A DNA stretch of 64,000 nucleotides from the NCBI RefSeq assembly GCF_900104845.1, contig NZ_FNSR01000002.1, positions 496,001-560,000 on the forward strand, in the 5' to 3' direction. The position numbers and the translations under genes were made by a program. Positions 43,255-51,007 of the stretch are shown in pieces; within the stretch, counting starts at the first letter, position 1; every line of letters starts with the position of its first letter. Source of the DNA: Paraburkholderia caballeronis. Lineage in GTDB: Bacteria > Pseudomonadota > Gammaproteobacteria > Burkholderiales > Burkholderiaceae. Below the pieces are notes generated by a model, which ran no database searches, had not been told where the DNA came from, and was given only the letters and a program-made list of their open reading frames with translations.

Positions 43255-44340
43255 TCACTCGGCGGCGGCGGCCCCTCGCGACGCGCGCAGCTTGCCCGGC
43301 GTCACGCCGTACGACTCGCGGAACACGCGGATGAAATGCGCGGAATCCGCGAACCCGCATTCGTAGGCGATGTCGGTGATCTTGCGCGTGGTGTTGACGA
43401 GCATCCAGCGCGCGTAGCGCAGCCGCATCCGCCGGTAGAACTCGTTCGGCGACGTGTTCATCTCGGCCATGAACGTGCGTTCGAGATGGCGCACGCTGGT
43501 GCCGATCATCTTCGCGATCGCCGCGATGTTCAGCGGCGCTTCGAGGTTCTCTTCCATCAGCAGCACCGCATGGCGGACGGTCGCGTCCTCGACCGACGGA
43601 TACCCGAGCGCCGCGCGCCGCTCGACGAACGACCCGCCGCGCTGGCGGCTCACCGTCATCTGGTGGATCACCTTCGACGCGCGATCGGGGCCGCAGTGCA
43701 GGCTGATGAGCCGCGTGGACAGTTCGACGACCGAAATGCCGCCCGCGCACGTGATGCGGTCGCCGTCGATCAGATAATCCGCGTGCGTGACGACGCGCAG
43801 CGCGGGGAACAGGCGTCGATAGTCGTCCAGATGAAAGCTGTGCACGCACGCGACGCGGTCGTCCATCAGTCCCGCGCGCGCCAGCACGAAGCTGCCGGTG
43901 CACAGGCCGACGAGCGGCACGCCCGCGCCGGCCGCCTGTTGCAGATAGTCCCAGTAACGGCGGTCCGCGTGATCGAGATGCGGCAGCAGCCCGCCGATCA
44001 CGACCAGATAGTCGAACTGCGCCGGGTCGGCAAACGCGGACTGCACCGGCACCGGAATCCCGCAGCTTGCCTCGACCGCTTCGCCGGGCGCGCCGACGAC
44101 GGTCCACAGGCAGCGCAGCTGGCGGCTCTGGTCGCCGCGATCCGCCGCGTGGCGCAGCGCGTCGCACAGGCCCGCGAGCGACAGCAGCGGAAACCGCGGC
44201 CACAGCAGAATGCCGACGCTCAGTTCCGCGCCGGAGCGGCTGCGGCGCGCGGGCGACGCCGACGGCAGCGCGTCGAGCTGCTCGACCAGGTCGTGCGTGG
44301 CGGCCCCGGCCGCGAGCGTGGATTCTTCGATGGTCGGCAT
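43255..44340 (-). CDS. GlxA-family AraC-type transcriptional regulator (DJ-1/PfpI plus HTH)
   Basis: 361-aa regulator: N-terminal DJ-1/PfpI-like amidotransferase fold (ELSVGILLWPRFPLLSLAGL; FDYLVVIGGLLPHLDHAD; LVGLCTGSFVLARAGLMDD with the nucleophile-elbow cysteine) and a C-terminal AraC helix-turn-helix pair (LNIAAIAKMIGTSVRHLERTF; ITDIAYECGFADSAHFIRVFRESYGVTPG, quoted in part). ArgR and GbdR of Pseudomonas have this plan and activate amino-acid or betaine catabolism. It is flanked by the two copies of a 39-bp site, one before the LivK-like gene and one before the dehydrogenase/asparaginase genes, so it probably activates both. TGTCGC, the first block of the site, also occurs in the published half-site of P. 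aeruginosa ArgR as far as I recall. Confidence 0.9.
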   Translation of the reverse strand: MPTIEESTLAAGAATHDLVEQLDALPSASPARRSRSGAELSVGILLWPRFPLLSLAGLCDALRHAADRGDQSRQLRCLWTVVGAPGEAVEASCGIPVPVQSAFADPAQFDYLVVIGGLLPHLDHADRRYWDYLQQAAGAGVPLVGLCTGSFVLARAGLMDDRVACVHSFHLDDYRRLFPALRVVTHADYLIDGDRITCAGGISVVELSTRLISLHCGPDRASKVIHQMTVSRQRGGSFVERRAALGYPSVEDATVRHAVLLMEENLEAPLNIAAIAKMIGTSVRHLERTFMAEMNTSPNEFYRRMRLRYARWMLVNTTRKITDIAYECGFADSAHFIRVFRESYGVTPGKLRASRGAAAAE

Positions 44341-44409
44341 GCGCGGCCCCGTCAGCGGATGTGCGCGGATTATACGGCGCCGATAAACGCGCGGCGCGCG
44401 CCGCCGCGC

Positions 44410-44448
44410 TGTCGCAATTCTTCTGTTTTCCGGCAGATCGGTTCAATG
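44410..44448 (+). promoter_or_regulatory. 39-bp regulatory site, copy 1 (toward the LivK-like gene)
   Basis: Blocks TGTCGC (44410-44415), TTCTTCT (44418-44424), TTTCCGGCAGA (44427-44437) and CAATG (44444-44448) match the minus-strand site at 43191-43229. The site begins 70 bp upstream of the regulator's own start on the opposite strand and lies 189 bp before the LivK-like start, pointing toward it. It is a probable activator site and may also serve autoregulation. Confidence 0.7.
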
Positions 44449-44637
44449 CCCGCGCTTTGTGGCTGCATACATTCACATCGCCAACGGACGACACCGCCCC
44501 GCGGCGCGCGAGCGGTCTCGCACGACGGGGACGCCGGCCGCCGCCTCACGAGGGCCGGCGGCCGGCGCCCTCCACGCGGCAACGGCAGCGGCGGCAGCCG
44601 CCCGCTCCGGTCAACCACAACTACTTTCGGGTGAAGC

Positions 44638-45792
44638 ATGAGCAAGAGCACTGCGTTGGGTCGCGAACTCGCGACGGTCGGCATATTCGCGGCACTGGCC
44701 GCCGCGCACGCGGGCGTCGCCCGCGCGGACGACACGGTGAAGATCGGCGAGGCCGCGCCGGTCACCGGGCCGGCGTCGTATCTCGGCAAGGACACCGAAA
44801 ACGGCGCGCGCCTCGCGATCGAGGAGATCAACCAGGCCGGCCTCACGATCGGCGGCAAGAAGATCACGCTGGTGTTCGACGCGCAGGACGACGCGGGCGA
44901 CCCGCGCCAGGCCACCCAGGTCGCGCAGAAGCTGGTGGACGACAAGGTCGCGGCGGTGGTCGGGCACATGCAGTCGGGCTCGACCATTCCGGCGTCGAAG
45001 ATCTACAGCGACGCGGGCATCGTGCAGGTGTCGCCGTCCGCGACCAACCCCGCGTACACGCAGCAGGGCTTCAAGACCGCGTATCGCGTGGTCGCGACCG
45101 ATGCGCAGCAAGGCCCGACGCTCGCCGACTACGCGGCGAATACGATGAAGATCCACACGGTCGCGATCGTCGACGATTCGACCGCTTACGGCCAGGGGCT
45201 CGCGGTCGAATTCGAGAAGCAGGCGAAGGCGGACGGCATCACGGTGCTGTCGCACGACGCGACCAACGACAAGGCCGTGGACTTCCGCGCGATCCTCACG
45301 AAGATCAAGGGCGAGAAGCCGGACGCGATCATGTACGGCGGCCTCGACGGCACCGGCGGCCCGTTCGCGAAGCAGGCTAAGCAACTCGGGATCGCGGTGA
45401 AGGTGCTGGCCGGCGACGGACTGTGCGCGGACGACCTCGCGAAACTCGCGGGCGACGCGGCCGACGACGTGGTCTGCTCGATCGCCGGCGCGCCGCTGCT
45501 GAAGATGCCGGACGGCCCCGCGTTCGTCGAGCGCTACAAGAAGCGGTTCGGTTACGCGCCGGTGCTGAATTCGCCGTTCGCGTACGACGCGGTCGGCATC
45601 ATCGTCGATGCAATGAAGCGCGCGCAATCGACCGAGCCGGACAAGATCCTCGCCGCGATGCCCGCCACCGACCATCATGGCGTGCTCGGCGAAACGCAGT
45701 TCGACGCGAAGGGCGATCTGCGGCACGGCGTGATCTCGCTGTACAAGTACGTCGGCGGCAAGCAGACGCTGTTGAGCGTCGTCGAGAAGTAG
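44638..45792 (+). CDS. Branched-chain amino acid ABC transporter substrate-binding protein (LivK-like)
   Basis: 384-aa periplasmic binding protein of the Leu/Ile/Val family. Signal peptide with SKSTALGRELATVGIFAALAAAHAGVARA, then DDTVKIGEAAPVTGPASYLGKDTENGARLAIEEINQAG (quoted in part), the family GHMQSGSTIPASKIYSDAGIVQVSPSATNP region and DSTAYGQGLAVEFEKQAKADG. Ligand is an amino acid or related compound. No permease or ATPase gene is adjacent; these must be elsewhere in the genome. The 39-bp site upstream suggests control by the GlxA-type regulator together with the dehydrogenase and asparaginase genes. A hairpin follows the stop. Confidence 0.9.
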   Translation: MSKSTALGRELATVGIFAALAAAHAGVARADDTVKIGEAAPVTGPASYLGKDTENGARLAIEEINQAGLTIGGKKITLVFDAQDDAGDPRQATQVAQKLVDDKVAAVVGHMQSGSTIPASKIYSDAGIVQVSPSATNPAYTQQGFKTAYRVVATDAQQGPTLADYAANTMKIHTVAIVDDSTAYGQGLAVEFEKQAKADGITVLSHDATNDKAVDFRAILTKIKGEKPDAIMYGGLDGTGGPFAKQAKQLGIAVKVLAGDGLCADDLAKLAGDAADDVVCSIAGAPLLKMPDGPAFVERYKKRFGYAPVLNSPFAYDAVGIIVDAMKRAQSTEPDKILAAMPATDHHGVLGETQFDAKGDLRHGVISLYKYVGGKQTLLSVVEK

Positions 45793-45811
45793 ACGCGGCG
45801 GTTGCATGCGT

Positions 45812-45842
45812 CGCGACGCGGCCCGTGCAGGGTCGCGTCGCG
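45812..45842. terminator. Hairpin between LivK-like and hyfI-like genes
   Basis: CGCGACGCG (45812-45820) pairs perfectly with CGCGTCGCG (45834-45842) across a 13-nt loop. It lies between two converging genes (stops at 45792 and 45879) and may terminate both. Confidence 0.45.
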
Positions 45843-45878
45843 CGCCCCGCTACATGCTGCGTCGCTCAATTGCGCCGC

Positions 45879-46394
45879 TCAGTTGCGTTGATTCCTCACC
45901 GCCGCCAGAATCCCGCGCAGCAGATCGGCCGGCGACGGCGGACACCCCGGTATCGACACATCGACCGGCAGCAGATCGGACACCCCGCCGCACACCGCAT
46001 AACCGTCGCGAAAGATCCCGCCGGTGCAGGCGCACTCGCCGGCCGCGACGACGAGCTTCGGCGCGGGCGTCGCGTCGTAGGCCTGCCTCACCGCTTCGCG
46101 CATGTTCAGCGCGAGCGGCCCGGTAATCAGCAGCAGGTCCGCATGGCGCGGACTCGCGACGAAGCGGATGCCCAGCCCCTCGATGTTGTAGTACGGGTTG
46201 TTCAGCGCATGGATTTCCAGTTCGCAGCCGTTGCACGACCCGGCGTCGATCTGCCGGATCGTGAGCGCGCGGCCCAGCACGTCGAGGATCTCCTGCTGGA
46301 TGCGCTCGCCTTCCGCGCGCCATTCGTCGGCGGGCGCGGGCGCCGGCTCGTCGGGCGTGCCGGTCGTCGCGATCTGCTTCAGAAGTTGCCACAT
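45879..46394 (-). CDS. hyfI: Hydrogenase-4/complex I-like small subunit (HyfI/NuoB-like)
   Basis: 171-aa iron-sulfur subunit homologous to HycG/HyfI and NuoB. Four cysteines for the proximal 4Fe-4S cluster are present: CNGC (Cys54, Cys57) in DAGSCNGCELEIHAL, Cys121 in AAGECACTGGIF, and Cys151 in IPGCPPSPADLL. The cluster that hands electrons to the large subunit should therefore form. The start overlaps the large-subunit stop by one base (TAATG). It is the last gene of the six-gene series. The N-terminal ~30 residues are Pro/Ala-rich and not conserved-looking. It acts at the cytoplasmic face of the membrane complex. Confidence 0.9.
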   Translation of the reverse strand: MWQLLKQIATTGTPDEPAPAPADEWRAEGERIQQEILDVLGRALTIRQIDAGSCNGCELEIHALNNPYYNIEGLGIRFVASPRHADLLLITGPLALNMREAVRQAYDATPAPKLVVAAGECACTGGIFRDGYAVCGGVSDLLPVDVSIPGCPPSPADLLRGILAAVRNQRN

Positions 46395-47944
46395 TACAGG
46401 TCGTGTCCCGCGTAGTTCAGATTGAACGACTTGTTGATCAGCGGAAAGTCCGGAACGATGTTGCCGATGATCGCGTGTTCGAGCGCGGGCCAGTTCTGCC
46501 ACGACGGATCGTGCGCATGGCAGCGCGCGATCGTGTTGCCCTCGCCCGTCTCCAGCGCGACCAGCACGTCGCCGCGCCAGCCTTCGACCCAGCCGATGCC
46601 GCGCGCCGCCGGACCGTCCGCCTCGACGCGCGCGACGATGCCGCCGCCGGGCAAGCCGGCCGCGAGCGCGCGGATCAGGCGCAACGATTCGTAGACTTCC
46701 CCGAAACGCACCGCGACGCGCGCGGCGACGTCGCCGCGCGTTTCCAGCACGCGCCGCACCGCGAGTTCGTCGTACGGCGCAAACGGACAATCGACGCGCA
46801 CGTCGATCGCGCGGCCGCTCGCGCGCGCGGCGAGCCCGCATACGCTGAAGTGCTCGACGACCGGCGCGCGTAATACGCCCGCATTCGCGAAGCGGTCCTG
46901 CAAGCCCGACTGGTCGTCGTACACGCGCTGGATCGCGCGCACGCCCGCTTCGATCGCGTCGCACTGTTGCGCGATCGCGGCGAGCGCGTCCGCGTCGGCG
47001 TCCACCGCGACGCCGCCCGGCACGATCACATCCTTCGCGTAGCGATGGCCGAACACGCGATCGTTGAGCCGCAACCAGTCCTCCTTCAGCCGCGAGAACT
47101 GCGCGAGGCCGAATGCGAAACCCGCGTCGTTGCCGAGCGCGCCCAGGTCGCCGAGATGATTCGCGACGCGCTCGCGCTCCAGCAGCAGCGCGCGCAGCCA
47201 CGACGCGCGGCGCGGCACGTCGATGCGCCGCGCGCTCTCGACCGCCATGCAATATGCCCACGCGAACGCGACGGTGGTGTCGCCGGCGATGCGGCCCGCG
47301 AGCCGATGGCCTTCCAGCAGCGGCGTGCGCTCGAACAGCCGCTCGATGCCGCGATGCAGATAACCGAGCCTCTCTTCGAGCCGCAGCACCTTTTCGCCGA
47401 CCACCGAGAAGCGGAAATGCCCCGGCTCGATGATGCCCGCATGGATCGGTCCGACCGCGATCTCGTGCACGCCGTCGCCGGCCACCTGCACGAACGGATA
47501 ATCGGCCTCGTTCGATTCGAACCGCTCGGTGCCGGACACGCGCTTTTGCAGCGGATGATAATCGGCCGGCCAGTTGCCGTGATTCAGCCACGGCCGCGTA
47601 TCGTCCGCGCCGCGCGCGTGCAGGCCGAGCAGATCGTGAACCGCGCGCTGCATCCGCGTCGCGCATGCAAAGGTCGCGGACAGGTCCGGATAACCGCGTT
47701 CTGCGTCGGCCGCGACGCGGACCCACAGCAGCCCGTCGTCGAACGCATAGGCGGCCGATACACCGAATCCGCCGACCGCGCCCGCCGCCGCCTCGTCGCC
47801 CCACAGCGATACGAGCCGCGCGCCCGCTTCGCGCGCGGCCGCCGCGACGCGCAGCCACGCATCGGCATCGACCGCCGCGAAACGCGCCGCCGCGCCCGCG
47901 AGCGGCACGACACCGGCCAGTTCGAGTGCGTCGCTTCGCATCAT
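46394..47944 (-). CDS. hyfG: Large subunit of an energy-converting hydrogenase-related complex (HyfG/NuoCD-like, no NiFe ligands)
   Basis: 516-aa protein fusing a NuoC-like N-terminal part (residues ~1-135) to a NuoD/HycE-like large subunit (HEIAVGPIHAGIIEPGHFRFS near 160-180; RLGYLHRGIERLF). In true group 4 hydrogenases, RxCGxC and a C-terminal DPCxxC bind the NiFe centre. Here the first site reads GRIAGDTTVAFAWAYC (Ala220 and Thr223 in place of cysteine), and the chain ends NKSFNLNYAGHDL with no CxxC. The protein therefore cannot bind NiFe in the normal way. This is the hallmark of Ehr complexes, which lie between complex I and group 4 hydrogenases. Overlaps: ATGA with the upstream gene, TAATG with the small-subunit gene. 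Confidence 0.9.
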   Translation of the reverse strand: MMRSDALELAGVVPLAGAAARFAAVDADAWLRVAAAAREAGARLVSLWGDEAAAGAVGGFGVSAAYAFDDGLLWVRVAADAERGYPDLSATFACATRMQRAVHDLLGLHARGADDTRPWLNHGNWPADYHPLQKRVSGTERFESNEADYPFVQVAGDGVHEIAVGPIHAGIIEPGHFRFSVVGEKVLRLEERLGYLHRGIERLFERTPLLEGHRLAGRIAGDTTVAFAWAYCMAVESARRIDVPRRASWLRALLLERERVANHLGDLGALGNDAGFAFGLAQFSRLKEDWLRLNDRVFGHRYAKDVIVPGGVAVDADADALAAIAQQCDAIEAGVRAIQRVYDDQSGLQDRFANAGVLRAPVVEHFSVCGLAARASGRAIDVRVDCPFAPYDELAVRRVLETRGDVAARVAVRFGEVYESLRLIRALAAGLPGGGIVARVEADGPAARGIGWVEGWRGDVLVALETGEGNTIARCHAHDPSWQNWPALEHAIIGNIVPDFPLINKSFNLNYAGHDL

Positions 47945-49404
47945 CCCCCCGCGATCATCGCCGCCGCCTGCCGGTACCACGTCGCAAGCCACGGCGGAAT
48001 ATAGAGGCCGAGCATCAGCCCGAGCCCGAGATGGACGAACACCGGCAGCAGCGCCGGCGAATGTTCGAGCTTCGTTGCGGTCGTGTCGCCGAACACCATG
48101 TGCTGCACGCGCGTGAAGATCGCCGCGAACGCAACCGCGAGCGCGAGCAGCAGCAGCGGCGTCGCCCACGGCAGGCGCGCCATCGCGGTGGTCAGGATCA
48201 GGAACTCGCTCGCGAACACGCCGAACGGCGGTATCCCGACGATCGCGAGCGCGCCGAGCATCATTCCCCAGCCGACCGTCGGGCTCACGCGCAGCAGCCC
48301 GCGAATGTCGTCGATGGCCTGCGTATGGGTCTTCTGCACCGCATGGCCGACCGCGAAGAAGATCGCGGACTTCACCAGCGAATGCACGGTCATGTGCAGC
48401 AGCCCCGCGAACGTCGCGATCGGGCCGCCGAGGCCGAACGCGAACGTCATCAGCCCCATGTGCTCGATCGACGAATACGAGAACAACCGCTTCACGTCCT
48501 TCTGCCGGAACAGCGAAAAGGTCGCGACGAGCACCGAGATCAGCCCGAAGCCGACCAGCAGCCGGCCCGGCAGGCCGTTCTGCAACGCGCCGTCCGCGAG
48601 CACCTTGCAGCGCAGCACCGCGTACAGCGCGACGTTCAGCAGCAGCCCGGACAGCACCGCCGAGATCGGCGTCGGGCCTTCCGCGTGCGCGTCCGGCAGC
48701 CAGTTGTGCATCGGCACGAGGCCGACCTTCGTGCCGTAGCCGATCAGCAGGAACACGAACGCAAGCGACACGATGGTCGGATCGAGGCCGCCGCGCACTT
48801 CGTTCAGGCTGCTCCACAGCAGTGCGTCGCCGCCCGCCAGATGCCGGCTCGCGGCGAGATACAGCAGGATCGTGCCGAACAGCGCCTGCGCGATGCCGAC
48901 GCCGCACAGGATGAAATACTTCCACGCTGCTTCGAGGCTCGCGGCGGTGCGATAGACGCTGACCAGCAGCACGGTCGCGAGCGTCGCCGCCTCCATCGCG
49001 ACCCACAGGATGCCCATGTTGTTCGTCAGCAGCGCGAGCAGCATCGCGAACACGAACAGCTGATACATGCTGTGATAAAGGCGCATCCGCGCCGGGGTCA
49101 TCCGGCCGCGGTCGCGCTCGATGCGCATGTACGGCTGCGAGAACATCGATGTGGTCCAGCCGACGAACGCGGTGAGCGCGACGAGGAACACGTTCAGCGG
49201 ATCGACGAAGAACAGCTTGTCGAACATGAACGCCGGCCCGTGCGCGACGGTGCGCTGCGCGAGCAGCAGCGTCGCCGCGAACGTGACGAAGCTGAACGCG
49301 ACGTTCACGCGCGACGCGCCGCGATGCTGGCCGACGAGCGCGAGCACGCCGCCCGCGACGAGCGGGCAACCGCAAACGATCAGCAGCAGCGCGGCGTCAG
49401 TCAT
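47941..49404 (-). CDS. hyfF: Antiporter-like membrane subunit (HyfF/NuoN-like)
   Basis: 487-aa polytopic protein of the Mrp/complex I antiporter-like family with about fourteen hydrophobic segments. The proton-channel residues are present: Glu138 in LWVAMEAATLATVLL (TM5 glutamate) and Lys226 in IGYGTKVGLVPMHNWLPDAH (TM7 lysine), followed by AEGPTPISAVLSG. It should translocate H+ or Na+ across the inner membrane, coupled to electron transfer in the peripheral subunits. It overlaps the HyfE-like gene by 8 bp and the large-subunit gene by 4 bp (ATGA). Confidence 0.9.
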   Translation of the reverse strand: MTDAALLLIVCGCPLVAGGVLALVGQHRGASRVNVAFSFVTFAATLLLAQRTVAHGPAFMFDKLFFVDPLNVFLVALTAFVGWTTSMFSQPYMRIERDRGRMTPARMRLYHSMYQLFVFAMLLALLTNNMGILWVAMEAATLATVLLVSVYRTAASLEAAWKYFILCGVGIAQALFGTILLYLAASRHLAGGDALLWSSLNEVRGGLDPTIVSLAFVFLLIGYGTKVGLVPMHNWLPDAHAEGPTPISAVLSGLLLNVALYAVLRCKVLADGALQNGLPGRLLVGFGLISVLVATFSLFRQKDVKRLFSYSSIEHMGLMTFAFGLGGPIATFAGLLHMTVHSLVKSAIFFAVGHAVQKTHTQAIDDIRGLLRVSPTVGWGMMLGALAIVGIPPFGVFASEFLILTTAMARLPWATPLLLLALAVAFAAIFTRVQHMVFGDTTATKLEHSPALLPVFVHLGLGLMLGLYIPPWLATWYRQAAAMIAGG

Positions 49405-50056
49405 CTTTGAGTTTTTCGAGGTGGTGGATGTCGAGGCTGTCGAACTGCTCGCGGATCTGGAACATGAACACGCCGAGAATCAGGATGCCGACCAGCACGT
49501 CGAGGCCGATGCCGAGTTCGACGATCATCGGCATCCCGTTGGTCGCGGCGGCCGCCGCGAAGAACAGCCCGTTTTCCATCGACAGGAAGCCGATCACCTG
49601 CGGAATCGCCTTCGCGCGCGTAATCATCATCATGAACGACAGCAGCACGCACGCGAGCGCGATGCCGAGCGTGCCGCGCGCGACCGACGACGCGAGCTGG
49701 CTCACCGGCGACGCGACGTTGAACGCGACGATCACGAGCACGATGCCGACCAGCAGCGTCGCGGGGATGTTCAGCAGCGATTCGACGTCGGTGCGCACGT
49801 TCAGCCGCAGCACCACCTTGTACAGAATCCACGGGATCAGCGCGACCTTCAGCACCAGCGTGAGGAACGCGGACACGTACAGGTGCGTGTCGCTCGTCAC
49901 GTAACCGAGCACGAGGTTCGCGGACACGAGCGCGAGCCCTTGCAGCGTGTACAGATGCAGCAGCGACAGCACGCGGCGCTGGCTCAGCATCGCGAACGAC
50001 AGCAGCAGCAGGATCGCCGCGAGGAAGTTGATGATCTGCGTCGCGAAGCCGTGCAT
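49397..50056 (-). CDS. hyfE: Membrane subunit (HyfE/NuoK-like)
   Basis: 219-aa membrane protein with about six to seven hydrophobic segments (INFLAAILLLLSFAML; LYVSAFLTLVLKVALIPWIL; GIALACVLLSFMMMITRAK; IGLDVLVGILILGVFMFQI). HyfE is longer than NuoK but its C-terminal half is NuoK-like; the segment ARGTLGIALACVLLSFMMM followed by GFLSMENGLFF resembles NuoK, where Glu residues in the membrane take part in proton transfer (the Glu of SMENG here). It adjoins the HyfC-like gene with no gap (50056/50057) and overlaps the next gene by 8 bp. Confidence 0.88.
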   Translation of the reverse strand: MHGFATQIINFLAAILLLLSFAMLSQRRVLSLLHLYTLQGLALVSANLVLGYVTSDTHLYVSAFLTLVLKVALIPWILYKVVLRLNVRTDVESLLNIPATLLVGIVLVIVAFNVASPVSQLASSVARGTLGIALACVLLSFMMMITRAKAIPQVIGFLSMENGLFFAAAAATNGMPMIVELGIGLDVLVGILILGVFMFQIREQFDSLDIHHLEKLKDD

Positions 50057-51007
50057 TCACGCCCCCAGCAGGAAGTGGACGAGCATGCCGATCACCGCGA
50101 GCAGGAACGCGGTGGCAAGAAACTCGGGGACCCGGAACACGCGCATCTTCGCGTTCGCGGTTTCGACGAACGCGAGCGCCGCGCCGCCGATCGCGAGCTT
50201 CACGAACAGCGCCGGAATCGCGAACAGCAGCGCGAGCGGATTGCCCGCCTCCGCGATCCCCCACGGCACGAACAGCGCGAGGCCGATGCACGAATACGCG
50301 AGCAGCTTCAGGCTCGCGGCCCACTCCATCAGCGCGAGATGGCGGCCCGAGTATTCGAGGATCAGCGCTTCGTGGATCATCGTCAGTTCGAGGTGCGTGG
50401 TCGGGTTGTCGACCGGCAGCCGCGCGTTTTCCGCGAGCGACACCATCGTGAACGCGATGCCCGCGAACGCGAGGCTCGGATAGATCGCGAATTCGCTATG
50501 ACTGATCGTCTCGACGATGCTGGTCAGCAGCGTCGACTGCGTGATGAGCGACGCGGAGAACAGCACCATCAGCAGCGCCGGCTCCGCGAGGAACCCGACC
50601 AGCATTTCGCGCCGCGCGCCGAGCGTGCCGAACGCGGTGCCGATGTCCATCGCGGCAAGCGAGATCGTCACGCGCGCGAGCGCGAACAGGCCGACCAGCG
50701 CGATCGCGTCGGCGGCCGGCGACAGCGGCAGGTCGGTGGACAACGTCGGCACGATCGCGCAGGCGAGCGTCATCGCGCCCCACACGACGTATGGCGCCGC
50801 GCGGAAGATCGGGCTCGCGTGCTCCGCGACGACCGACTCCTTGTTGAACAGCTTGTGCAGCATCCGGTACGGCTGCCAGAGACTCGGCGCGCGGCGCTTC
50901 TGCAAGCGCGCGCGGCAGATGTTGATCCAGCCGGTCAACAGCGGCGCGGCCGCGAGCGCGACGAGAATTTCCAGCCCTTGCGAGAGCAGCCCGGACCACG
51001 TAATCAT
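50057..51007 (-). CDS. hyfC: Membrane subunit (HyfC/NuoH-like)
   Basis: 316-aa polytopic protein homologous to NuoH/HycD/HyfC, which joins the peripheral arm to the antiporter-like subunits. The characteristic opening WINICRARLQKRRAPSLWQPYR, the FALARVTISLAAMDIGTAFG segment and the quinone-cavity motif SLAENARLPVDNPTTHLELT with EYSGRHLALMEW are clear. The start overlaps the HyfB-like stop (ATGA). Acidic residues in the AEN...HLELT loop match those of complex I that take part in coupling. A natural role is to bind a membrane quinone or to carry the coupling signal in this complex. Confidence 0.9.
   Translation of the reverse strand: MITWSGLLSQGLEILVALAAAPLLTGWINICRARLQKRRAPSLWQPYRMLHKLFNKESVVAEHASPIFRAAPYVVWGAMTLACAIVPTLSTDLPLSPAADAIALVGLFALARVTISLAAMDIGTAFGTLGARREMLVGFLAEPALLMVLFSASLITQSTLLTSIVETISHSEFAIYPSLAFAGIAFTMVSLAENARLPVDNPTTHLELTMIHEALILEYSGRHLALMEWAASLKLLAYSCIGLALFVPWGIAEAGNPLALLFAIPALFVKLAIGGAALAFVETANAKMRVFRVPEFLATAFLLAVIGMLVHFLLGA

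Noticed and set aside
41782..44634. 950-codon rightward open frame opposite the amino acid dehydrogenase and regulator genes
   Set aside because: Arg/Ala/His-rich shadow of two well-supported leftward genes; no domain recognisable.
46394..47944. Annotation of the hyf-like genes as a functional [NiFe] hydrogenase-4 or formate hydrogenlyase
   Set aside because: The large subunit lacks both cysteine pairs for NiFe, and neither formate dehydrogenase nor maturation genes are nearby.
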